Source: CAYMEV01 sp964389675 [NCBI: uncultured Candidatus Sumerlaeota bacterium] (GTDB lineage: Bacteria; CAYMEV01). From it: a stretch of 64,000 nucleotides of DNA. Every line of letters begins with the position of its first letter. Positions within the stretch are counted from its first letter, which is position 1. A program made the translations under genes and the position numbers. The notes under the pieces are model-generated. The model did not search any database, had not been told where the DNA came from, and worked only from the letters and a program-made list of their open reading frames with translations. Shown piece by piece: positions 26,253 to 36,500 of this stretch. The stretch spans positions 1 through 64,000 of the forward strand of contig CAYMEV010000017.1 in the NCBI GenBank assembly GCA_964389675.1, given 5' to 3'.

Positions 26253-26512
26253 TTTTCCTCCTTTTTAACAATATAGATTGCATAATCCGGGCAGATGAGC
26301 TCACACAAACCGCACCCGACACAAAGCTCCCTGTTCTTTACATACGGAGGATGATGTCCTTTTTCATTGAATTTTTCTGATACATCCAATACATCTCGCG
26401 GGCAGTAGTTAATGCAGAAATTGCAGCCCTTGCATTTATCCTCAATTATCACTATTTCACATTCCTGTACAGCTTGAGGCTTTTTTCCGAAAGGGGATTT
26501 ATAAATCTTCAT
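26249..26512 (-). CDS. korD: 2-oxoacid:ferredoxin oxidoreductase, delta (ferredoxin) subunit
   Basis: This 87-residue ferredoxin has two [4Fe-4S] motifs, CKGCNFCINYCPRDV and CVGCGLCELICPDYA. It is the first gene of the twelve-gene operon and has GGAGG 9 nt before its ATG. The upstream 241-nt spacer holds an FNR-type palindrome. Confidence 0.92.
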   Translation of the reverse strand: MKIYKSPFGKKPQAVQECEIVIIEDKCKGCNFCINYCPRDVLDVSEKFNEKGHHPPYVKNRELCVGCGLCELICPDYAIYIVKKEEK

Positions 26513-26635
26513 ATACTTTATCCTCCCTCAATAATTATTTGCAAAATTTGTATCCGAAATTTAATGATTGCTTTTGGAATTTGATTCTGAAAGAGATATG
26601 ACCGCCTGGAAGAAATCCGCTTTTATGACTCTTTG

Positions 26636-26653
26636 TCTTGATAAAAATCAAGA
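26636..26653. promoter_or_regulatory. FNR/CRP-family operator upstream of the kor-hdr-mvh operon
   Basis: TTGAT-AAAA-ATCAA at 26638-26651 is an exact match to the FNR consensus TTGAT-N4-ATCAA, and the symmetry extends by one pair on each side beyond that (CTTGAT/ATCAAG) and one more (T/A). Its centre is about 132 bp upstream of the korD start. No convincing -10 box is placed at the usual activator distance, so whether it activates or represses is open. Confidence 0.6.
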
Positions 26654-26741
26654 TATATTGTATTCCTTATTTTGGTATTAATAACAGTTGGCACCTAGTA
26701 TAATCATTATTTAAAATCAATCAAATATAAAATTGCCAAAA

Positions 26742-26759
26742 AATTAAAAATTTTTAATT
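26742..26759 (-). terminator. Weak AT-only terminator after the GT9 gene
   Basis: An 18-bp perfect palindrome overlaps the stop codon of the glycosyltransferase gene. On the minus strand it is followed by a run of T. All pairs are A-T, so strength is doubtful. Confidence 0.35.
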
Positions 26760-27812
26760 ACTGTTATAAATCTCTTGTACAAGTGTAACAATTTTGTTGT
26801 TATCAATCCTCTCTGTGCATAATCCATCCAGTTTACAGCCCCTGAAGGTCGAATTAGCATAGCATGGACTGCATTCTGTTTCACCCCGGGCTATATATAT
26901 ATTCCTTAGATCATGGGGAAGCAGGGATTTTTCATCTGAAGGTCCGAACAATGCTACTGTGGGTTTTTCCAGTGCTACGGCTATATGGAGAGGCAGGCTG
27001 TCAGTGGTTATAACGACAGAGCTTTTCTTTATAAAAAGGACAAGGTCATGAATATCTGTAAGCCCGGCAATAATCCTGGTATTAAAAGAGGTTTCAAGGA
27101 AAGCTTTCTCATCAGCCAAAAGGGTGTCATCATATTTATCACCGCCAATTATTACATTATCAAACCCCTTTTCATAAAGAGCCTTGACAATCTTTATTGT
27201 TTTATCCTTTTTCAGTCGTTTGTATATGTTCCTTTCCCTTATATTTATCCCTCCGCCCGGGAAAAATGAAATATATCCCCCGCTTTTCAAAAAATCCAGG
27301 TTTATATTATGAAATTTATCATACAGATTTTCATCAATAAATGGCCTGGAATACAGGCTTTTTATCCCATCAAGCTCTGAAACAGAATTGTAAACCTTAA
27401 GTATATACTTTCCACGCGGGATCCACTCTGATGACTTAATATTAAGGAGATTTAAAAGCCACCCTGTTATCCTGTTTTTTCCTCTCAGGCAAAATGTTTC
27501 TCCGGAAAGAAGATAGGTGAATAGTATGGTCAAAATACTGGGAGAGTAGACATAAGCCTTATCAAACGACCTGAGGCCGAATCTTCGGATAAAAGATAAA
27601 AATGAACATAGCAGGTTAATATATCCTATTTTATCTTTCCTTAATTCAAGATAATGCAGGCTGTGCCCCGTCCCAGATAAAACCGGAATGCATTTTCCTG
27701 AGGTCAGGCACCATTTTTCAGCTTCCTCACAAGATTTTATCACTGAGCACATAGAAGCTGTGGTCAGAAGGACATCTCCAATGCTGTGCGTCTTTACAAA
27801 AAGGATTTTCAT
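26754..27812 (-). CDS. Glycosyltransferase family 9 (heptosyltransferase-like)
   Basis: This 352-residue enzyme starts MKILFVKTHSIGDVLLTTA, the GT9 opening. Its C-terminal half has the nucleotide-sugar site: FFPGGG near residue 182, VIIGG, TTDSLPLHIAVALEKPTVALFGPSD near residue 270 and a Cys-rich tail (ECSPCYANSTFRGCKLDGLC) common in this family. It probably adds a heptose or similar sugar to an envelope glycan. It is last in a run with two phosphodiesterase-like genes (8-nt gap), which suggests one envelope-glycan operon. Confidence 0.85.
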   Translation of the reverse strand: MKILFVKTHSIGDVLLTTASMCSVIKSCEEAEKWCLTSGKCIPVLSGTGHSLHYLELRKDKIGYINLLCSFLSFIRRFGLRSFDKAYVYSPSILTILFTYLLSGETFCLRGKNRITGWLLNLLNIKSSEWIPRGKYILKVYNSVSELDGIKSLYSRPFIDENLYDKFHNINLDFLKSGGYISFFPGGGINIRERNIYKRLKKDKTIKIVKALYEKGFDNVIIGGDKYDDTLLADEKAFLETSFNTRIIAGLTDIHDLVLFIKKSSVVITTDSLPLHIAVALEKPTVALFGPSDEKSLLPHDLRNIYIARGETECSPCYANSTFRGCKLDGLCTERIDNNKIVTLVQEIYNSN

Positions 27813-27820
27813 GCAAACTG

Positions 27821-29722
27821 CTACTGGATATAACCAAGGGATTTCATTTGTTCAATTGCTTTATCCTGCTTGGCATTATCAATATCTTCCAGGGCCTGGC
27901 TGGAGAATTTACCATAGGACTGTATTTTCCTGTAGGTGATTTTCTCAAGGACTTCCCCGCTGAATGCATCAAAAAGGATCCTCCCGTTAAAATCTTCAGC
28001 ATGGGGGAATCCAAGGAGATAGAGAATTGTAGGGGCAATATCATATATGGATGCTTCCTTTACAGTATTTCCGGGGTTTATCATTACTGGATTATACATG
28101 AACATAACACCCTCCGGCTTTCCGTACAGGTGGTCCCCTGACTTTATAAAGCTTCCTGTAGGAAGCATACCGTGATCAGATGCAATAACGAGCACTGTAT
28201 TTTCATCTGTATAATTCTCCATAACATAGCCTATATAATCGTCTACTTTCTGATATGACCGGAAAATAACATCCCTGAAAATATCCATTTCTTCCCTGTC
28301 GATCTCAGGAAAATATTCCGGCTGAAAATAATGCCAGTACTGATGGGCAAGAACATCCGTCTGCTGGTAATAAAGGAACATGAAATCATAATCTGAATCT
28401 TTCCATAGTGATTTTGAAACACAGAAAAAGGTCTCATCCTGAGCTGAAATCCACCTCAGAAGCTCCAGATTCTTCTGCATAAGCCTTGTTTTATTCAGAT
28501 TTAGAAAATCTTTTTCAGAGATATTGAGATAATATGCTATATCAGCGAAGGAAAGGCTATCAGGATCTATCCTGCATTCTCTGATCTTCGGGTCAATATC
28601 AGGGGGGTACACGTCCGGCAGAGTATGGTCGGACTCCAGAAAGAGATCCTCAATTGAATAGGTATACTGGGGGGAAACCATATTACCATTAATAGCATAT
28701 ACAGGATATGTTACCCAGCCGCCGAGCACTGATGACCTTTTCCCTTTCTCTGACAGAATGTCCCATATTGCCTTGCATTTTCTGTGAGTTGAGTTATATA
28801 TAAGTATCCTGTTGATATCCAGCCTTTCATAGAGCTTTACAATATAATGGATCATACTCATTTTAGGAAATTTGACCTTACCGTTGACTGGAGGGAAAAA
28901 TGGCATCTTATACATTGAAAAATCCACTATACCATGTTCCTCAGGGAGCATGGAGGTATAGATGCTGTTCCAGATTACTGGAGATTTTGCAGGTTCAATA
29001 GTGCTCAGCGAATATGAAGAGCCATGTTCATGCAGAAACCTTAGATTCGGGAGCATATCGTCCTCAAACATCCTGTCAAGAACTGTAAAGCTCAGGGCAT
29101 CTGCCGCTATGAATATTACCCTGTTTGGCGTAGCTGATACTTCATATTCTTCAGCAAATGATTCTCTGACCTTATCAGAAGAAGAATCTGCCCCGCTGTA
29201 TATTATATAAAATCCGGCAGAGGCAAAAAGGAACAGGGCCAGTATCTTCGGGATAAGGGATAGATGGCTCAGCAGCTTTTCAGAAAGAATCAGCAGAAGA
29301 ATGATCAGAAATGATAGTATTATGATACAGAATACAGAGGCAATAATAAACCAGGGGCTAAAAATATCTACTATATTACCTCTTCCAATTCTTATATAGT
29401 TGATAATCAGAAAACCTGCATTGGCAAGAATTATAAAAAAGGAGAAGATATAATCATAGTATTCCCTGTATACCCTGATGCGAAAGACAGAAAAAACCAG
29501 AACAGCTGTTATGCTTAACAGCAGGTTCAGCACAAAGCTGTTTATAAAACAGAACAGGAAGAGATACAGCCTTGTGGCAAGATCGTTAATAGCAGGATTC
29601 ATATCGATAATGAAATAGATATTAATTATTCCCGTCAGGAACCCCCATAAAAGAGAAACCCTTAATATGGATGCCGGCAGGCTTGTTTCCTTTTTATTCA
29701 GTTCCCTGTATATGCTTTTCAT
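27821..29722 (-). CDS. Membrane-bound type I phosphodiesterase/nucleotide pyrophosphatase-family protein (copy 1)
   Basis: This 633-residue protein has about five N-terminal transmembrane helices (residues about 20-190). An alkaline-phosphatase superfamily domain follows: RVIFIAADALSFTVLD near residue 203 (metal Asp), EPAKSPVIWNSIYTS with the Ser nucleophile, QTDVLAHQYWHYF and IASDHGMLP for the second metal site. It ends LKSLGYI-like (MKSLGYIQ), a tail common in this sulfatase-like group. It is likely a phospho- or sulfo-transferase/hydrolase facing the periplasm. It is a paralogue of the preceding gene, separated by 2 nt. Confidence 0.8.
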   Translation of the reverse strand: MKSIYRELNKKETSLPASILRVSLLWGFLTGIINIYFIIDMNPAINDLATRLYLFLFCFINSFVLNLLLSITAVLVFSVFRIRVYREYYDYIFSFFIILANAGFLIINYIRIGRGNIVDIFSPWFIIASVFCIIILSFLIILLLILSEKLLSHLSLIPKILALFLFASAGFYIIYSGADSSSDKVRESFAEEYEVSATPNRVIFIAADALSFTVLDRMFEDDMLPNLRFLHEHGSSYSLSTIEPAKSPVIWNSIYTSMLPEEHGIVDFSMYKMPFFPPVNGKVKFPKMSMIHYIVKLYERLDINRILIYNSTHRKCKAIWDILSEKGKRSSVLGGWVTYPVYAINGNMVSPQYTYSIEDLFLESDHTLPDVYPPDIDPKIRECRIDPDSLSFADIAYYLNISEKDFLNLNKTRLMQKNLELLRWISAQDETFFCVSKSLWKDSDYDFMFLYYQQTDVLAHQYWHYFQPEYFPEIDREEMDIFRDVIFRSYQKVDDYIGYVMENYTDENTVLVIASDHGMLPTGSFIKSGDHLYGKPEGVMFMYNPVMINPGNTVKEASIYDIAPTILYLLGFPHAEDFNGRILFDAFSGEVLEKITYRKIQSYGKFSSQALEDIDNAKQDKAIEQMKSLGYIQ

Positions 29723-29724
29723 TT

Positions 29725-31524
29725 TTAATTTATATACCCAAGGCTTTTCAGCATATTTTCATTTTCCCTCAGCTCTTCTTCTTCAATCTTAATCCTTTTG
29801 ACAAATGCATTCCTCTCTAAAGCCCGGTAGGATTCTATATGCCTTATTTGCCTATTTACTTTGAAAATATCATGGGGAGTACCCGCAAAATCGTCAGATA
29901 CCGGAAGGCCAAAATAGAAGAGCAGGGTAGGCGTAATATCATAAACAGATAGATTGCCCGGGCATTTATCCCTGTCTATATCTTTTCCGTATGCCATAAA
30001 TACTCCATCAGGCGCATTTTCATGAATTCCCTGAAGATAAGGCTTAAGAGGGTCAGAAATGCTTCCGATAAAACCCTTCGACTCAAATCCATGGTCGGAA
30101 AGAATAAACACTGTGCAGTCCTCACCATAATTCTTTAAATAATCTTCAATCTCTTTTTCTATAAAGCCCAGGTATTTTCCCAGGTATGTTGAACCTGGAT
30201 TATTTCCCTTATTTATTTTATTGAAAAAATCATCAAAAAAAAGATGTGAACTTCCGTCAAGGCCATGAATATAAATGATATCTACATTAGATTCAGGCTT
30301 CAGTAAAGACCTGATTTTATCAGCCATCTTCATTATCTTGAAATCACTTACAAAGAATCTCTCTGCCAGTTCTGCAGAGTATCTGTCCCTGCCTGCCAGA
30401 ATATCACGGAATTGCCTGCTGAACATCTCATGAGCTGCAGGCTCCGTATTCTTTAAAAACTCGGTAATATCACTTTTAATTTCCGGAGGATATATGCTCT
30501 CAAAAGCTAAACTGTCAAAATTGGTTATAAACTCAGTTTCAGAGATAACTGCACCATTAACAATGCTTGGAGGCAATGTAACAGGGTAATTTATCACTGA
30601 TAAACTGAATCCGGCACTTGACATTATATCCCAGATCCTTGGAACCCTGACATCATAGCTCATATTTGGATAAAAAGCTGCAATTCCGGCTTTTGAAAGC
30701 AGATAAAAATACTTGGACATGCCCATGAATTTTGGAAATATGGAGAAGCCGCCTGATTTTGCACCAAAAAACCTGTATCTTCCAAAACCAATAATACCGT
30801 GATTAAGGGGTGTTTCCCCGGATGCAACCGTTGTCCATATTACCGGAGAATGGGTTGGGAAAATTGTCTGAAGCCTTTTATAGATGCCTTTATCCCTGGC
30901 ATTGCAAAAAAATCCATTGTTTTTCTCATCAGTATATTCATCAAGTATATTGGAGGATAAGCCATCAATGCAGAAAATAACAGTCTTATGCGTCAAATAG
31001 GATGATAATGGCGTTTTTATCTCATCATAATCAGAAATTGCAGGCTGAATTGAAAGGAAACAAAAAAGGAAAATAAAAGGGATGAGCATCACGGTTACAA
31101 TACTTATAGGATGTTCAGGTCCGTGATATTTAGAATAATACAGGTAATAGACCAGAAAAAGCTGATTTATGATCAGGATCCCTGCAATCAGGTAATAAGC
31201 CGGCTTAAAAAAGCCTGAATAGATAAAAATATTGTATACAGACAGGACAAGGACCATAAGGGTGAATAAGCCTGCAAAAAGAAGGTTGAGATAAAATACC
31301 TCCTTTCTGGCAGGTCCAGGACCCCCACCTGAAGTAAATCTCTTAATAAAGGCAAAGAAACAGAACAGAATGAAAACGGGCATGATCAGGAAAAAAAGCA
31401 AATACATCCTGTCATTAAGAGAGGGATTGACAGGCAGATTCAATACGATTACAATAAGCAGTACCGGGTTTATTGCAATTATTGAAAACAAAAGATTAGT
31501 AATAAAAAAACTGAAAATCTTCAT
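29725..31524 (-). CDS. Membrane-bound type I phosphodiesterase/nucleotide pyrophosphatase-family protein (copy 2)
   Basis: This 599-residue paralogue has the same plan: about five N-terminal membrane helices, then VIFCIDGLSSNILDEY (metal Asp) near residue 185, FPTHSPVIWTTVASG with the Ser nucleophile, YIHGLDGSSHLFFDDFF, ILSDHGFES and a terminal KSLGYIN. It is the first gene of the three-gene minus-strand unit with copy 1 and the GT9 gene. The two copies have diverged strongly outside catalytic motifs, so they may act on different groups. The ribosome site is weak. Confidence 0.8.
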   Translation of the reverse strand: MKIFSFFITNLLFSIIAINPVLLIVIVLNLPVNPSLNDRMYLLFFLIMPVFILFCFFAFIKRFTSGGGPGPARKEVFYLNLLFAGLFTLMVLVLSVYNIFIYSGFFKPAYYLIAGILIINQLFLVYYLYYSKYHGPEHPISIVTVMLIPFIFLFCFLSIQPAISDYDEIKTPLSSYLTHKTVIFCIDGLSSNILDEYTDEKNNGFFCNARDKGIYKRLQTIFPTHSPVIWTTVASGETPLNHGIIGFGRYRFFGAKSGGFSIFPKFMGMSKYFYLLSKAGIAAFYPNMSYDVRVPRIWDIMSSAGFSLSVINYPVTLPPSIVNGAVISETEFITNFDSLAFESIYPPEIKSDITEFLKNTEPAAHEMFSRQFRDILAGRDRYSAELAERFFVSDFKIMKMADKIRSLLKPESNVDIIYIHGLDGSSHLFFDDFFNKINKGNNPGSTYLGKYLGFIEKEIEDYLKNYGEDCTVFILSDHGFESKGFIGSISDPLKPYLQGIHENAPDGVFMAYGKDIDRDKCPGNLSVYDITPTLLFYFGLPVSDDFAGTPHDIFKVNRQIRHIESYRALERNAFVKRIKIEEEELRENENMLKSLGYIN

Positions 31525-31655
31525 CTCAACTTCTTATACTGTGCTAATATGATTATTACAGCAATATGAATATAAGTTCAATATCTTTTTATACCTGATA
31601 TTAATATGCTTTGTTTTAAAAAATGAAAAATGAAATTATCTGCTTATTATATAAC

Positions 31656-31684
31656 TTGACTAGTTTCCTTAACTGCTGTTAAAT
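31656..31684 (+). promoter_or_regulatory. Candidate promoter of rqcH
   Basis: TTGACT and TTAAAT are 17 nt apart and end 28 nt before the rqcH start. The -35 matches 5 of 6 bases and the -10 matches 4 of 6. Confidence 0.4.
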
Positions 31685-31712
31685 TTCTCCTTCATGAAGG
31701 GAAAATTATGCA

Positions 31713-33293
31713 ATGCATGGAAATATCTTAGAACTGGAGCTTGAATATATTCAAAGCCTTTTGCCGGCAGATATAAAAGGGGTTTATTCCTCTGGCAAAA
31801 ATGAAATTTCGATACTGATTAAAGGGGAAAACTATAAAGGATATCTATCCATAAGACTTGACCCATCTTTTCCGAACATCCATGCCAGCGGACCCTGTGG
31901 GGGCAGGTTTATTGAAAACAGCAATATAAACAGGCTTCACAGGTTTATTCTTGGGCATAATATAACAGGAATAACCTCAGTACCTGATGAGAGGTATTTT
32001 TACATCAATCTGAAAAAAGAAAGACCACTGAAGCTTTTCATATCCCTTATACCGCAAAAGCTTAATGCTTTGCTGCTTGATGAATCAGGGATTATTGTCT
32101 GGGCAAACAGATATAAGGCCATGGATGTGGATAATGTCCCTATACTTGAAGGAATTGTGTTTTTGAAAAATGATTTTCTTTCAAAAAAGGAAAACAAAAA
32201 AGAAAGATGCAGGGCCAGCGATCTGCCTTTATGCTACAGTAATATACTGAGCCATGAACAGCAGAAAAGGCTGCTGGATTTTTTCCGCAGCCAGGACCAT
32301 GCTGCTGGCCGAAAGGAAATTATATTCTATCTCTATTTTGGCCCATTCAGGCTTGCAGGCGAGATAAGGCCAGTCATACTACCCTTTCAGATACCTGATC
32401 AGGAGTACCTTTATAGTGGTAATCTAAACAGCATCCTGCAGGAATCACAATCCCTGATATTAAAGTATGTCAATGCCAAAAAGCATCTCAGGGAAAAGCT
32501 GAAAAGGCTGAAAAAAGATATTCACAGGCTTGACAGGAAAAGAGCTCTAATCGAACAGGAATACAGGACAGCCCGGAATCACAGAAAGTTCACACTTTTC
32601 GGGGAACTGATAAAAGCAAACCTTAAATGCATAAAGCCAAGCCAGAAAAGGGCAGTATTAAAGGGTTTTGACGGCAGGCAATATGAAATCCCGCTGGATG
32701 AAAAGCTCTCAGCGGTCGACAACATGAATAATTATTTTCAATATGCAAAAAGAATGAAGAGAGGAATTGACATTAAGAAGGAAAACCTTGATATTACAGA
32801 AAAAGAGATAAACATGCTGAGCAGTGAGCTTAACAGATTAGAAATGATAGATTCATACCAGGGCCTTGAGAATTTCAGAAAAAATGAGGCAAAACTGCCT
32901 TCAGAAGATAAGAAACCAGGGAATCAAAAGAGGCCTAAATATCCAAATATCAGGGAATATACAACCCCTGAAGGGTATACAATACTCGTTGCAAACAATT
33001 CACGTGCAAATGACGAGCTGACATTGAGAATTGCAAAACCCAATGATATGTGGCTGCATACGCAGAATATACCTGGGAGCCATGTTATTATAAAGAACCC
33101 TGACAAAGGCAGGTCCATCCCTCTTGAGGTACTGCTGCAGGCGGCAAGGCTTGCTGTAAAAAACTCCAGGGCGAAAAATTCCTCAAAGGTTCCTGTAGAC
33201 TATACACAGAAAAAGTACGTAAAAAAACCAAAAAGATCTGCGCCCGGATTCGTAATATACACAAATCAGAAGACCCTTATAATTGAATCCTGA
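31713..33293 (+). CDS. rqcH: NFACT-family ribosome quality control factor RqcH
   Basis: This 526-residue protein has the NFACT-N fold at the N-terminus, a central coiled coil (about 245-395, rich in KRLKKDIHRLDRKRA-like stretches) and the NFACT-R domain at the C-terminus: TILVANNSRANDELTLRIA, DMWLHTQNIPGSHVIIK, AVKNSRAKNSSKVPVDYT and KKYVKKPKRSAPGFVIY. RqcH binds stalled 50S subunits and directs alanine tailing of nascent chains for degradation. In older annotation it is called fibronectin-binding protein A. The ATG at 31713 is used; an ATG at 31708 is in another frame and stops at once. Confidence 0.92.
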   Translation: MHGNILELELEYIQSLLPADIKGVYSSGKNEISILIKGENYKGYLSIRLDPSFPNIHASGPCGGRFIENSNINRLHRFILGHNITGITSVPDERYFYINLKKERPLKLFISLIPQKLNALLLDESGIIVWANRYKAMDVDNVPILEGIVFLKNDFLSKKENKKERCRASDLPLCYSNILSHEQQKRLLDFFRSQDHAAGRKEIIFYLYFGPFRLAGEIRPVILPFQIPDQEYLYSGNLNSILQESQSLILKYVNAKKHLREKLKRLKKDIHRLDRKRALIEQEYRTARNHRKFTLFGELIKANLKCIKPSQKRAVLKGFDGRQYEIPLDEKLSAVDNMNNYFQYAKRMKRGIDIKKENLDITEKEINMLSSELNRLEMIDSYQGLENFRKNEAKLPSEDKKPGNQKRPKYPNIREYTTPEGYTILVANNSRANDELTLRIAKPNDMWLHTQNIPGSHVIIKNPDKGRSIPLEVLLQAARLAVKNSRAKNSSKVPVDYTQKKYVKKPKRSAPGFVIYTNQKTLIIES

Positions 33294-33500
33294 TATTAAT
33301 ATGTCAGCCAATTAAATGGCGGACAGGCACATAGATGTGTTATATGCCCCGAATATCCATGCTCTTTTAATTTATGGGCTCATTTGCTCCATTCTGCTCT
33401 ATATAACGGGGTCAGGTAGATGCTTTCGACAGCTTTTTGAATTTTATTTTTTTATTTTCATAATATTTTGTTTTTATAATAATATTGTTTTAAAATAATC

Positions 33501-36500
33501 ATGATATCGGAATTTATTCCCGGAGATATGGATCCTATGTCAGACAGGCATGGCCTGATACCAGAATTTATTGCAGACAAATATAAACAGGGTAAATTTA
33601 AGGGACTTTTCTATTGTTATACAATGTTCATCGATATCTCCGGTTTTACAGCAATGACCCAAAGCCTTATGCAGTCCGGAAAAGAAGGGGCAGAGGTACT
33701 TTCATCCATTATCAACAGCCTTTTTACGCCTGCAATAGAGACCATCTACAGATATGAAGGTTTTATATCTTCCTTTGCCGGAGATGCATTTACTTCCATC
33801 TTTATCAGGAATAAGCCAGAATATGCACTTAAAGCAGCCTTTGAAATCAAGAAGCAGTTTATCAGAAATGGCAGTATTGTTACAAAACTGGGAGAATTCA
33901 GATTAGAAGCAAAGATAGGCCTCTCATGCGGAAAAGCGGAGTACAGCATAATTGACCCTGGCATTCAGCATACCTATTATTTCAGGGGAGAAGCTATTGA
34001 TGGATGCGCAGAATCTGAGCATAAGGCCCGGAGATCGGAAATAATTGCTGATAAAAGGTTTATAGGCAGGATCTCAGCTGAGATTGAAAAGAGAGCGCTT
34101 TCTGCCAATTATTTTGAGATTTATCCTTCAGATATAGATATCTCTCATAGGAAGTCAAATAATCGATTGCTGAATATGCCTTCCATAGAAAAGAAATTTG
34201 TAAACAGCAGTCTGCTTGATATTAAGTATAAAGGGGAATTCAGGGAGATAACATCGGTTTTTATCAGCTTCTCTGATGAAAAGACCTTCGAGGATGGTAT
34301 CATGCAGGTAATAAGGAATGCCCATAAGTATGGCGGATATTTCAATCGTGTGGACTTCGGGGATAAGGGCGGTACCATGCTGATAATATTTGGAGCGCCA
34401 TCCGGGATAGAGAAGCTCTACACAAGGACAGCCGATTTTGCCCTTTGCCTTAAAGATATTCATGGATTCCGGTTCAGGGCTGGTATTTCAACAGGAATAG
34501 CATTTGCAGGCTATATAGGTTCTGACAGGAGAAGTGAGTATACTGCAATAGGGAATGTAGTCAATATATCCGCCCGCCTGATGATGAAGGCCGGCTGGTA
34601 TGAAATCCTTGCATGCCAGGATATCAGAAACAGGCTGTACCATCATTACAACTTTTCAGCGGGTGGGTTAAGGAAAATAAAGGGTTTTAGGGCTCCCGCA
34701 AGGATTTATGCCCTGGAATCAAGGAAGGGCTACAACAGGAGAATAACATATAAGAGCGGCTATATACAGAGAACAGACGAAACAGAGAAATTAAAAAATC
34801 TAATCAGCCCTATTTTCAATGGCAGAAGTGCTGGACTGGTTTATGTTAACGGGCCTGCAGGCATAGGTAAATCCCGCTTTATTGATGAGTTCATGATCAG
34901 CAATGATAAATGCGCTTTTTTTTACATGCCCTGTGATGAGATACTCAGAAAATCATTTAATCCCTTCATACATTTCTTAAGGCAATATTTCAGACAGTCA
35001 GAGTCCAAAACAAAATTTCAGAATGCAGAAAGGTTTTCTGAATTGTACAGGAGGATGCTTTCAGAGATAAACGATGAATACTATAAAAAGGAGCTTGCAC
35101 GCACTGAACCATTTATTGCAGGGCTGACCGGGCTCAGCCTGGATGATGCCATATTCAGCGATATGGATCCGAAGATCGTTTATGAAAACACCATTTTTGC
35201 ATTAAAGGACTTCTTTTTAGCTCAATGCCTTAAGAAACCCTCTGTACTGGTAATTGACGATGGACATTCAATAGACACAGACAGCCTTAACCTGCTGAAT
35301 ACAATCCTGAGAAATATGGAAAGTTCCGCCATGGCTGTAATAATGCTCTGCCGTCTCAGGGATGATGGAAGCAGCTATGATTTTTTCAGTGACAGCCCCG
35401 GTAATTCATTAGAGCTTAAGCCCTTCGGAAAAAAGAACATGGACAGGCTTCTTGAGGATCTGCTTGGAACTGGCGATCTGCCTGCTCTAACAAAGGAATT
35501 TATTTGGGAAAAGAGCGCCGGTAATCCGTTCTTCATAGAACAGATCACTCTTTACATGTCAGAAAATAATCTATTCGACAGTAAATTTAATATTGCCGGT
35601 ACTGAATATGCAGTACCTTCAGAAATAGGCCAGATATTAACCGCAAGGATTGACAGATTATCCACAAAGCTTAAAGAAGCTGTTAAGGCCGCTTCTGTAC
35701 TGGGCAGGGAATTTGCGGTAAAAGTGCTGAGAAGCCTTCTATTTAAGATAAAAATCTCTGATAATGATGCTGACTTTGAGAAGCAGATTAAGGCAGGTGA
35801 AAAAGAACAGATCTGGGAAAACATCTCGGAATTGATCTGCATATTCAGGCATGCCCTTATAAGGGATACTGCATATGCCATGCAGCTTAAGGAAAGGCTC
35901 AGGCAGATACACAATATGGCTGGAAATGCTATTGAGGAGATCTATTCTGATAATCTTGAAGCAAACTATGAGGAACTGGCAGAGCATTTCGACAGGGCAG
36001 AGAACATTGATAAAGCTGTTTGCTACCTGGAAAAAGCAGGCAGAAAAGCAATGCAGCACTACAAGAATGAAAAGGCGCTGAATTATTTTGACAGGCTTAT
36101 ACACTATCTCTGGCTTGAAAAAAACAGGGAAAAAGTAATACAAATCATGCTTTTGCAGTCAAACCTCCATTATTTGACGGGCAGATGGGATAAGGCTTTG
36201 AATACCGGAAAGAGCAGCCTTAAGCTTGCTGATAAATTAGGTAAAGGCATAATATCAGTTAACTGCATGCTCAATCTGGCAGGCCATTATATTGCAATGC
36301 ATAAGCTTAAAGAGGCTGAAAATATAGCAAAAAAGTCCCTATCACTTTCAGAAAAGACTGGTTATCAAGAAGGAATAATAAAAGCCCTGTATGAAATAGG
36401 CCGACTGAGCATTGCAAAAGGTGATTATGACAAGGCAAAAGAGCTTTTATTGAAATTTCACTCCAAAAGCTTAATGAAGGGAAATGCAAAGGATATCTGT

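Noticed and set aside
26689-26704. TTGGCAC followed by TATAAT, resembling a sigma-54 or sigma-70 promoter
   Set aside because: The sigma-54 -12 GC element is missing, and the sigma-70 spacing is wrong. No gene follows on the plus strand.
33316-33498. 60-codon hydrophobic open frame between rqcH and the cyclase gene
   Set aside because: It has no ribosome site, consists of AT-rich low-complexity Phe/Ile/Tyr codons and ends in the promoter region of the next gene. It was not supported as a gene.
35739-36143. 134-codon open frame on the minus strand inside the cyclase-TPR gene
   Set aside because: It is antisense to clear coding sequence, has no ribosome site and matches no family.
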